From JAAZNO01 sp012798275 (GTDB lineage Bacteria > Chloroflexota > Anaerolineae > B4-G1 > SLSP01), in NCBI GenBank assembly GCA_035347995.1, contig DAOPQD010000030.1, positions 1 through 32,576 of the forward strand: 32,576 nt of DNA, in the 5' to 3' direction. Below, in pieces: positions 15,929 through 22,860 of this stretch. The translations under genes were made by a program, and so were the position numbers. Below the pieces are notes generated by a model. It did no database searches and had not been told where the DNA came from. It saw only the letters and a program-made list of their open reading frames with translations. Numbering within the stretch: the stretch's first letter is position 1; the number at the start of each line of letters is the position of its first letter.

Positions 15929-18076
15929 ATGAAAATTCACCGCCTGTTGCAAGTCTGGCTCTTGCTTTGTCTGCTGGGATGCACGGCCACGCCCTCGACG
16001 CCCGCCACAACCCCCGAAACGACGTCCAACACGCCCCTCACGCCGGCGCCCGGCGATTTCTCCGCCGCCGAAGCCGTCGGGCGCGCGTTCCTCGACGCCT
16101 GGAGCAAGGACGACCCCGCGAGAATGTACGAGCTGCTCGCCCCCTCCCTCCGCGCCGGGCTGGCCCTCGACCCCTTCGCGCAGGCGTACCGCGCCGCGCA
16201 GACCACGGCGACCGTCCTGCAAGTCCGCACGCTGCCCCATCAACTGGGATTGGAAAACAGCCGGGCCTGGATTGATTTCACCGTCATCTGGCACACGGCC
16301 CTCTTCGGCGAGCTGCAGGCCGAAAATCGCCTGGCCCTCATCAAAGAAGGTGACGCCTGGTGGGTGGATTGGCGGCGCGAGGCGATCTGGCCCGATCTGG
16401 CGGGCGGCAACAAATTCGCCGTCGAATACCAGGTCCCGCCGCGAGCCAACATCTACGACCGCCATCAGGCAGCCCTGGCGGCGCTCAGCACCATCGTCAC
16501 CGTCGGCGTCGTCCCTGAACGGATCGAAAACGAGGCCACGCTGCTGGCGAACCTCTCCATCGCGCTCAACCTGCCTCAGGAAAGCATCCAGGCCAAATAC
16601 GCGGGGCAGCCCGTCAGCTGGTTCATCGCCATCGCCGACATCACCGGGGAACAGAGCCTCGCCTACGACGCCCTGCTGCGCACGCCCGGCGTCGAGCGCC
16701 GCGAGCGCGCTGGCCGGTTCTACCCGGAGAACGGCGCGGGCGCCCATGTCGTGGGCTGGGTCTCCGCGATACCGGTAGAGCAGCTGGAAAGCTACCGTCA
16801 GCAAGGCTACCGCGATGACGCCCTGGTAGGCATCAGCGGGCTGGAGGCGTACGCCGAATCTATCCTCGCCGGCAAGAACGGCGGGCGGCTCTATCTGGTG
16901 GATGCCAACGACGCCTACGTCCGGGGGGTGGCGGAACGGCGCCCCGAGCGCGGGCGCGCCGTCACCGCCACGCTCGACCGCACGCTGCAGGCGCAGGCCG
17001 AGGCGATCCTCAAAGATTTCAGCGGGACCATCGTGGCGCTCGACGTCCACACCGGCGCCGTCCGCGTGATGGCCAGCGCTCCGACCTTCGACAACAACGT
17101 CTTCGTCCGTCCGACCGACTCCGGGGAACGGCAGGCGCTGCTCAACGACAGCCGCCGGCCGTTGCTCAACCGCGCGACGCAGGGCACCTATCCCAGCGCC
17201 TCCGTCTTCAAGATTGTGGCCCTCTCCGCGGCGCTGGAGACAGGGCTGTTCAACGTCAACAGCGCCTTCAACTGCCCCGGTTACTGGGACGTTTTTGGGG
17301 AAGCCAACCGCAAGACCTGCTGGCTGGCGACCGGACACGGCCCGATCACGCTGTTCGAGGGGCTGGTCCAATCCTGCGACGTCGTCTTCTACGAGGTCGG
17401 CATGGCGCTGGATCACAAAGATCCCACCCTGCTGCCCACTTACGGCGCCGCCTTTGGCCTGGGACAGCGCACGGGGATCGTCGAAATCCCTGAGGCGGCC
17501 GGGCTGATGCCCACCCCGCAATGGAAATTCGACACGTACCTGGAGCCGTGGACGGCGGGCGATACGGTGAATCTCGCCATCGGGCAGGGCTTCCTGTTGG
17601 TGACGCCGCTGCAGGTCGCGGAGATGCTCGCGGCCATCGCCAATGGCGGGACGCTCTATCAGCCTTACGTGATCGAACGCCTCGAGGCGAGCAGCAGCCA
17701 GCCCGAACAGCAGACCCAACCGCTGGCGCGCGGCCGGCTGCCTATCTCCGAGACGACCCTGGCGACCCTGCGCGAGGGCTTGTTGCAGGTGACGACGGCA
17801 GCTAACGGCACCGCCACGCACCGCTTTGCGGGACTCAACGTCAGCGTCGCCGGCAAGACCGGCACGGCGGAAGCGCCCGGCCCGGGCAGTGAACCGCACG
17901 CCTGGTTCGCCGGCTACTTTCCTGCCGACAAGCCCGAAATTGCCATGGCCGTGCTGGTGGAAAACGTCGGCGAAGGGTCCTCCTACGCCGCTCCCATCTT
18001 CCGCCAGATGGTCGAGGCCTATTACGGCTGGCCCCTCACCCCCCTGCCCGTGATTTCCGCACCGACGGGGGACTGA
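15929..18076 (+). CDS. Class B penicillin-binding protein with lipoprotein signal
   Basis: 715 residues. It begins with a type II signal peptide (LLLCLLGC, lipobox Cys18), unusual for a PBP, then a Thr/Pro-rich linker (19-43). An NTF2-like MecA-N domain follows (about 44-160). Residues 165-345 form the PBP dimerisation region. The transpeptidase domain (about 345-705) has catalytic SVFK (Ser425, Lys428), SCD (482-484) and KTG (643-645). It cross-links peptidoglycan outside the membrane, anchored by lipid. The MecA-N domain is shared with PBP2a/PBP3-type enzymes, some of them low-affinity for beta-lactams; resistance cannot be inferred here. The ATG follows AAAAAGG and lies 13 nt after the Maf stop, so the two are probably co-transcribed. 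Confidence 0.88.
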   Translation: MKIHRLLQVWLLLCLLGCTATPSTPATTPETTSNTPLTPAPGDFSAAEAVGRAFLDAWSKDDPARMYELLAPSLRAGLALDPFAQAYRAAQTTATVLQVRTLPHQLGLENSRAWIDFTVIWHTALFGELQAENRLALIKEGDAWWVDWRREAIWPDLAGGNKFAVEYQVPPRANIYDRHQAALAALSTIVTVGVVPERIENEATLLANLSIALNLPQESIQAKYAGQPVSWFIAIADITGEQSLAYDALLRTPGVERRERAGRFYPENGAGAHVVGWVSAIPVEQLESYRQQGYRDDALVGISGLEAYAESILAGKNGGRLYLVDANDAYVRGVAERRPERGRAVTATLDRTLQAQAEAILKDFSGTIVALDVHTGAVRVMASAPTFDNNVFVRPTDSGERQALLNDSRRPLLNRATQGTYPSASVFKIVALSAALETGLFNVNSAFNCPGYWDVFGEANRKTCWLATGHGPITLFEGLVQSCDVVFYEVGMALDHKDPTLLPTYGAAFGLGQRTGIVEIPEAAGLMPTPQWKFDTYLEPWTAGDTVNLAIGQGFLLVTPLQVAEMLAAIANGGTLYQPYVIERLEASSSQPEQQTQPLARGRLPISETTLATLREGLLQVTTAANGTATHRFAGLNVSVAGKTGTAEAPGPGSEPHAWFAGYFPADKPEIAMAVLVENVGEGSSYAAPIFRQMVEAYYGWPLTPLPVISAPTGD

Positions 18077-18077
18077 A

Positions 18078-18421
18078 CTGGTTGCTGGTTACTGGGGGCT
18101 GGTTGCTGGTTGCTGGTTGCTGGAGGCTGGTTGCTGGGGGCTGGTTGCTGGAGGCTGGTTGCTGGGAGCTGGTTGCTGGGTGCTGGGAGCTGGTTGCTGG
18201 GTGCTGGGAGCTGGTTGCTGGNNNNNNNNNNNNNNNNNNNNNNNNNNNNNNNNNNNNNNNNNNNNNNNNNNNNNNNNNNNNNNNNNNNNNNNNNNNNNNN
18301 NNNNNNNNNNNNNNNNNNNNNAGCTGGTTGCTGGGTGCTGGGAGCTGGTTGCTGGGTGCTGGGAGCTGGTTGCTGGGTGCTGGGAGCTGGTTGCTGGTTG
18401 CTGGGGGCTGGTTGCTGGTCG
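18078..18421. repeat. Heptamer-based minisatellite (21-bp unit) flanking an assembly gap
   Basis: Degenerate heptamers of the form GCTGGNN. Near the gap they settle into a regular 21-bp unit of three heptamers: GCTGGTT, GCTGGGT, GCTGGGA. Towards the left edge the unit is 14 bp (GCTGGTTGCTGGAG). All plus-strand frames and the minus strand stay open through it (minus: QQPAPST repeats) simply because of the repeat. It lies directly after the PBP stop. G-rich on the plus strand. Confidence 0.95.
18222..18321. other. Assembly gap (100 N)
   Basis: Exactly 100 undetermined bases inside the 21-bp repeat, with the same repeat on both sides. The round number is the usual placeholder for a gap of unknown length, so the true length of the array is unknown. 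Confidence 0.98.
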
Positions 18422-18499
18422 TCCCCCATTACCCCTCACCTCACCTCTCCCCGTTTCTGCCCGCAATTGCACGTTTCTGCACGGTTCATGCGCGTTCCA

Positions 18500-18528
18500 T
18501 TGACAAAACGTGCATCTCATGCTAGGAT
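18500..18528 (+). promoter_or_regulatory. Strong sigma-70-type promoter for the DeoR-family gene
   Basis: TTGACA (18500-18505), 17-nt spacer, then TAGGAT (18523-18528) preceded by TG at -15/-14 (extended -10). Expected start near 18535, which gives a leader of about 30 nt to the ATG at 18565. Confidence 0.7.
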
Positions 18529-18564
18529 TAAAGGCGTTAATTGTGCCGTATCGGGCGCATCGTC

Positions 18565-19293
18565 ATGCTGAGTGAAGAACGTCGCACCTTAATTCTCCAC
18601 GCGCTGAGCCGGTCAGGCAGCGTGCGGGTCAGCGATCTCGCCGCCAGCCTGCAGGTAGACCCCGTCACCATCCGCCGTGATCTGGCGCAGCTGGAAAGCA
18701 CGGGGCGCCTGCAGCGCGTCCATGGCGGTGCCGTCCTGCGCGAGCTGCCGACCGCCGGCGCGCCAGGCGGCATCCAGCGCCGCATCGCCGAAACCGCCGC
18801 CCGGTTCATCCCCGAGGACGCCGTAGTTTTCCTGGGACCCGGCCCCCTCACCGCCGAGATGGTGCCCTTCTTGATGGCCCATCAACGGCTGACGCTGGTC
18901 ACCAATTCCCTGCAGGTGGCGTGGGCCGCCGCGCAGAGCAGGAAGCATCCCCTGCACGTCGTCGGCGGGCAGGCGGAGGCCGATTTCGGACTTTATGGGG
19001 ATGCGCAGGCGTGGTCCCCCTTGCGCGCCGATTGGGTCGTCCTGGAAGGCGACGGGCTGGACGCAGAACGGGGCCTCACGCACGATCAGAGCCGCTACGC
19101 GACCCTGGCGCGCGCGCTCTTCGACCTCGGCGCGCAGGTGATGGCACTGCTGCTTCCAGAGCGGGTCGGGCGCCTCGGCGCCGTCTACATCGCTCCGGCA
19201 GACGCCGTGGATGTCCTCATCACCGGCAGAGAAGCGCCCAATGCGGCGCTCTGGGACCTGAGCGAGCTGGGTGTGCGCGTAGTATTGACATAA
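18565..19293 (+). CDS. DeoR-family transcriptional regulator
   Basis: 242 residues. An N-terminal winged helix-turn-helix (about 5-57) has SEERRTLILHAL, VRVSDLAASLQVDPVTIRRDL and LESTGRLQRVHGGAV, the DeoR signature. The C-terminal DeoRC sugar-phosphate sensor domain (about 75-240) includes VTNSLQVAWAA, LHVVGGQAE, and DGLDAERGLTH where the family has its GLT motif. The sensor domain is somewhat short and its FLGPGPLTAEM segment replaces the usual D/GSGTT phosphate-binding loop, so ligand affinity may be altered. I took ATG 18565, which fits the family start; an in-frame TTG at 18541 is possible. It stands alone, so its targets are unknown; the fructose PTS genes 4 kb away are candidates, but they already have a LacI-type regulator. 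Confidence 0.85.
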   Translation: MLSEERRTLILHALSRSGSVRVSDLAASLQVDPVTIRRDLAQLESTGRLQRVHGGAVLRELPTAGAPGGIQRRIAETAARFIPEDAVVFLGPGPLTAEMVPFLMAHQRLTLVTNSLQVAWAAAQSRKHPLHVVGGQAEADFGLYGDAQAWSPLRADWVVLEGDGLDAERGLTHDQSRYATLARALFDLGAQVMALLLPERVGRLGAVYIAPADAVDVLITGREAPNAALWDLSELGVRVVLT

Positions 19294-19297
19294 TACG

Positions 19298-19378
19298 TAC
19301 TGCGTCATCCGTCATCCGTACTGCGTACTTACGTAACACCCAGAACATCACGCATTACGCATTACTCGTTACGCATCA
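19298..19378. repeat. Heptanucleotide tandem repeats
   Basis: Successive heptamers: CGTCATC twice, then CGTACTG, CGTACTT, and after a short break ACGCATT, ACGCATT, ACTCGTT, ACGCATC. They begin right after the DeoR stop. The unit is again 7 bp, as in the tracts at 15117 and 18078, but the sequence is different. Confidence 0.75.
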
Positions 19379-19395
19379 TTTCCGAAGGAGATGCC

Positions 19396-19488
19396 ATGTG
19401 CTGGCGCACATCATCCAAAAATGAAAATGTGCGGTCATTGTTCAGCCTGGCGTCAGGTAGCTCGACGGCGATGGATGAACCTTTGTAA
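19396..19488 (+). other. Repeat-borne mini-ORF, copy 1 (MCWRTSSKNENV...)
   Basis: 30 codons after an AAGGAG Shine-Dalgarno (ccgaaggagatgccATG). The first 12 residues match the mini-ORFs at 19821 and 32215; the rest (RSLFSLASGSSTAMDEPL) comes from the hairpin repeat it runs into. The inverted repeat TGTGC-tggc-GCACA spans codons 1-5. Translation is plausible, a function is not demonstrated, and the nucleotide structure may be what is conserved. Confidence 0.5.
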
Positions 19489-19808
19489 GCTGTAGCTTTT
19501 GCCCCTCCCCCGGCCCCCTCCCCAACGGCGCCTGCGCCGTTGGGGAGGGGGAGAAGAAATAAGGGGGTTTTGCAGGCGGGCTACGCCCGCCTGCAAAACC
19601 CCACAAAAAAAAGTTTCCCCTTCCCCCCGCGCAGCGCGGGGGGAAGGGGCCAGGGGATAGGGGGCAAAAGTTGATTCTCAATCTTCAGCAATCACCAGGA
19701 AATCTTGCGTTTTTTAGTCAGTGACGGTACCTTTGTCACGCAAGTGATTTTTTCGCTGATTCGCTTTTTCGCTGATTCGCTGACTGCTGACCGCTGATCT
19801 CTATTTCC
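19430..19808. repeat. Interspersed hairpin repeat, copy 1
   Basis: Nearly the same sequence as 28052-28412. It holds three strong hairpins: 19514-19551 (17 bp, loop CCTG), 19564-19602 (18 bp, loop TAC) and 19617-19649 (centre A633). An A8 tract lies between the second and third, so read on the minus strand the third hairpin is followed by T8, like a terminator. Further on, CTTGC...GTGAC and GTCACGCAAG (about 19705-19743) can form a bulged stem. The tail is an octamer tract (TTCGCTGA, 19750-19795) and CTCTATTT. Minus-strand ORFs in the two copies run in different frames, so the element is not protein-coding. Confidence 0.85.
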
Positions 19809-20020
19809 GAAGGAGACACCATGTGCTGGCGCACATCATCCAAAGATGAAAATGTGAGTCGTGAGCAGCGACGGCGACGGCTCACCGGTTCGACACGAGC
19901 CAACCGCGCTGAGGCGCGTTGTTTGAGGACGTAGCAGCCCCGGGGGGCCAGGAATTTCAATTTCTGATTCGTGAAATTCGTGTTCATTCGGGGCCATTTT
20001 CACATTCGGGGCCATTTTCA
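19799..20020. repeat. RBS/mini-ORF repeat module, copy 2
   Basis: The same unit as the tandem copies at 32188-32576: CTATTTCCGAAGGAGACACC, the mini-ORF start, a segment with GTGAGC/GCTCAC inverted repeat, a small hairpin ACCGCGC-TGAG-GCGCG, and CGTGAAATTCGTGTTCATTC. The closing CATTCGGGGCCATTTTC is duplicated here (19986-20001, 20003-20019). It ends 18 nt before the ABC ATPase start and probably forms its 5' leader. Confidence 0.8.
19821..19934 (+). other. Repeat-borne mini-ORF, copy 2 (MCWRTSSKDENV...)
   Basis: 37 codons with AAGGAG 5 nt before the ATG. After the shared first 12 residues it continues SREQRRRRLTGSTR, a very basic tail, and ends at TAG 19932-19934. It lies about 100 nt upstream of the ABC ATPase start, so it could act as a leader peptide. 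Function unknown. Confidence 0.5.
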
Positions 20021-20037
20021 AAGGAAAGGAGCATTTC

Positions 20038-21138
<1,101 letters not shown>

Positions 21139-21167
21139 GTCCAGGCGACGCTCGGGCCGAATGGCAG

Positions 21168-21195
21168 TTGACAACTCTCCCGCCTGGCGTATAAT
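21168..21195 (+). promoter_or_regulatory. Consensus sigma-70-type promoter for tRNA-Leu
   Basis: TTGACA (21168-21173), 16-nt spacer, TATAAT (21190-21195): both boxes are perfect consensus. Expected start near 21202, six bases before the mature tRNA. Confidence 0.85.
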
Positions 21196-21207
21196 GCAGG
21201 GTGCAAA

Positions 21208-21290
21208 GCCTCAGTGGCGGAACTGGCATACGCAGCAGGTTGAGGGCCTGTGCCCTAACGGGCGTGGAGGTTCGAGTCCTCTCTGAGGCA
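21208..21290 (+). tRNA. tRNA-Leu (anticodon GAG)
   Basis: 83 nt. Acceptor stem GCCTCAG (21208-21214) pairs with CTGAGGC (21283-21289), with discriminator A. Anticodon stem GCAGG/CCTGT encloses loop TTGAGGG, so the anticodon is GAG. A long class II variable arm GCCC-TAAC-GGGC is present, as required for leucine. T-arm GGAGG-TTCGAGT-CCTCT. CCA is not encoded. It reads CUC and CUU codons. Confidence 0.93.
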
Positions 21291-21318
21291 TTTGACCACG
21301 CAGTTGGCGTGAGATACA

Positions 21319-21356
21319 CCCAAAAGCGGCTCCTTATTCAAGGAGCCGCTTTTGGG
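21319..21356 (+). terminator. Strong hairpin terminator after tRNA-Leu
   Basis: A perfect 17-bp stem: CCCAAAAGCGGCTCCTT (21319-21335) and its complement (21340-21356) around ATTC. The stem carries AAAA and TTTT near its base, so it can end transcripts from both directions, including the converging LacI-family gene. Confidence 0.75.
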
Positions 21357-21357
21357 T

Positions 21358-21540
21358 ATCTGAGATGCCAGCCGCATTTTGACGCCTGGGTAACGTGGCT
21401 GGCGCTGGGCGCTCCTCCCCGCACGCTCTACACGCTGCGTGACGCCGGCGGCCTGGTGCAGCTGCACGACGCGCGCGCCTGCGGCGTCGAAGATGTGCTT
21501 ACCCCTTACCTGGAGGCCCTGCAGCGCGCGGCGCGCTGGA
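21358..21540 (+). pseudogene. Possible gene fragment, unrecognised
   Basis: About 60 codons with strongly GC-biased third positions and protein-like content: FDAWVTWLALGAPPRTLY, TLRDAGGLVQLHDARACG and VEDVLTPYLEALQRA. There is no start codon or Shine-Dalgarno in this frame, because it runs out of the tRNA terminator. Its end overlaps the last residues of the LacI-family gene on the other strand. It may be the remains of a gene lost by insertion or deletion next to the tRNA. No family recognised. Confidence 0.25.
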
Positions 21541-22515
21541 ACCGCGAATCACCAGCTGGCCTTGCAAGATCACCTTCCGGGCGGGACGTTCCGGATCCTG
21601 GATGCGCTGCAACAGCAATTCCGCCGCCGTCTTCCCAATCTCGTAAGTGGGCTGCGCAATAATGGTCACACCGGGCTCTACCAGACGCGCCCACAAGGTC
21701 TCATCGAAGCTCGCCAGCGCGATGTCTTCGGGAACGCGCAGCCCCCGTTCGCGGATGGCAAGGAGCGCCCCCGCCCCCAACAGGCTGTTCGTGGTCACAA
21801 TCGCCTCGGGGCGCACCGGCGATTCCAACAGCTGCATGGTGGCGCTGCGCCCGTCCTCGACTCGCGGCGGTTGGTAAAACACCAGCTGCTGAGCGGGCGA
21901 TAGTCCGTATTCCTGCAAAGCGCGCTCGTACCCCTTGTACCGCTCCCGGCCCGTCGTGCTCGCCGCGCCGAGGAGCACCCCAATCCGCCGGTACCCATTT
22001 TCGATGAGATGGCGCGTCAGCCGATAAGCGGCGTCTTCATTATCAATCAGCACCATGTCCACGGCAGCGCTCGGCACCGCCCGATCCAGGATCACCGTGG
22101 GGATGAGGATCTCCAACGCCTCGAAGTTTTCCGTCTGCTGACGGGTGGGAGAGTAAATCAGCCCGGCCACCTTTTGAGCGTGCATGGCCTCCAGATACAG
22201 GCGCTCCTTCTCAGGATTTTCGTCGGCATTGCAGAAAAAGACCGTGTAGCCGGCGGCATACAGGGTGTCCTCAACCGCCCGGCTCACATCGGTGAAAAAG
22301 GGATTGCAGATGTCGGAAACGATGAGGCCTACAGTCACCGATTGCTGTGCGCGCAGCGTGCGCGCGACCAGGTTGGGACGGTAGTCCAGCGCCTTGATGG
22401 CCTCCTCGACCTGCGCCCGCAGCGCCGCGCTGACGCCCGCTTTCCCGGATAGCACCCGTGAGACGGTCGCGGTGGATACGCCCGCAAGTTCGGCCACGTC
22501 TTTGATGCTCACCAT
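21499..22515 (-). CDS. LacI-family transcriptional regulator of the fructose PTS operon
   Basis: 338 residues from the ATG at 22515 (minus strand, AGAGGTGGG upstream). The frame is open to 22629, but the extra 38 residues lie outside the family. The DNA-binding domain is VSIKDVAELAGVSTATVSRV (2-21) with hinge helix YRPNLVARTLR. A periplasmic-binding-protein-like effector domain follows, with VGLIVSDICNPFFTDVSRA, VILDRAVPS, RRIGVLLGAAS, AIVTTNSLLGAGAL and DIALASFDE. It is divergent from the PTS operon. Operators found in both promoters (22652-22665 and 22794-22807) suggest it represses the operon and itself. The inducer is likely fructose-1-phosphate or a related sugar phosphate, by analogy only. 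Confidence 0.9.
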   Translation of the reverse strand: MVSIKDVAELAGVSTATVSRVLSGKAGVSAALRAQVEEAIKALDYRPNLVARTLRAQQSVTVGLIVSDICNPFFTDVSRAVEDTLYAAGYTVFFCNADENPEKERLYLEAMHAQKVAGLIYSPTRQQTENFEALEILIPTVILDRAVPSAAVDMVLIDNEDAAYRLTRHLIENGYRRIGVLLGAASTTGRERYKGYERALQEYGLSPAQQLVFYQPPRVEDGRSATMQLLESPVRPEAIVTTNSLLGAGALLAIRERGLRVPEDIALASFDETLWARLVEPGVTIIAQPTYEIGKTAAELLLQRIQDPERPARKVILQGQLVIRGSSAPRAAGPPGKG

Positions 22516-22649
22516 AAACCCACCTCTCGCTTCGGCAGAACGTCCAACCCGCCCCTCAACCCGCCTTAGCCACAAATTCTCACGAATTTTCCTCATCTGA
22601 GCCGCATCGTGCCATGCGAGGCTCAACACTCCCTTCGACGGCTGGCTTT

Positions 22650-22678
22650 ATAGTAAACGATTTCAGGAGATATGTCAA
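22650..22678 (-). promoter_or_regulatory. Promoter and operator of the LacI-family gene
   Basis: Minus strand: TTGACA (22678-22673), 17-nt spacer, TACTAT (22655-22650). An operator-like site TGAAATCGTTTACT (22665-22652) overlaps spacer and -10. It shares 12 of 14 bases with the site in the PTS promoter and starts the same 10 bases upstream of the -10. This predicts autorepression. Confidence 0.7.
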
Positions 22679-22717
22679 TAGGTTGCCCGATCAAAGCGCC
22701 GAATATCCCCCTCCGAA

Positions 22718-22759
22718 GGGCAAAACAGGGAGGAATGTCCCTGTTTTGCCCTGACATTC
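22718..22759. other. Long palindrome with an alternative overlapping hairpin
   Basis: GGGCAAAACAGGGA (22718-22731) and its exact complement (22738-22751) surround a 6-nt centre. A second inverted repeat, GAATGTC (22733-22739) with GACATTC (22753-22759), overlaps it, so the two structures exclude each other. It lies between the two divergent -35 boxes, so neither transcript should contain it. There is no T-run. Probably a protein-binding or insulating DNA element; identity unknown. Confidence 0.7.
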
Positions 22760-22780
22760 GTCCCACAGGCCATGACCCTC

Positions 22781-22809
22781 TTGACAAGTTCACTGTAATC
22801 GTTTACAAT
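22781..22809 (+). promoter_or_regulatory. Promoter and operator of the fructose PTS operon
   Basis: TTGACA (22781-22786), 17-nt spacer, TACAAT (22804-22809). TGTAATCGTTTACA (22794-22807) is a near-perfect palindrome around a central CG, the typical form of a LacI-family operator. It covers the spacer and -10, so binding should block RNA polymerase. An AGGAGGT ribosome binding site follows at 22850-22856. Confidence 0.82.
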
Positions 22810-22860
22810 AGCAACTAGTTGTGATCACTCACAGGCCGAACAGTACCCCAGGAGGTCATC

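Noticed and set aside
15731..17899. Long minus-strand reading frame (722 codons)
   Set aside because: Antisense to maf and the PBP. The PBP motifs (SVFK, SCD, KTG) prove the plus strand; the minus product is Arg/Gly/Asp-rich without recognisable motifs.
18078..18421. Possible CRISPR array
   Set aside because: Units are contiguous 7/21-bp repeats with no unique spacers, and no cas genes are present.
18022..18520. Open frames encoding QQPAPST repeats (minus) or WLLGAGS repeats (plus)
   Set aside because: All frames are open because the 21-bp repeat lacks stop codons, and the frames run through the N gap. No start signal or non-repeat domain supports a gene.
19285..19313. TTGACA overlapping the DeoR-gene end as a promoter for the ABC ATPase
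   Set aside because: No -10-like hexamer at the right distance; it falls in heptamer repeats 750 nt before the gene.
19442..19681. Minus-strand ORF within the hairpin repeat (79 codons), with a counterpart at 28030-28302
   Set aside because: The two copies start alike but shift frame relative to each other within the hairpins, so there is no selection on the protein.
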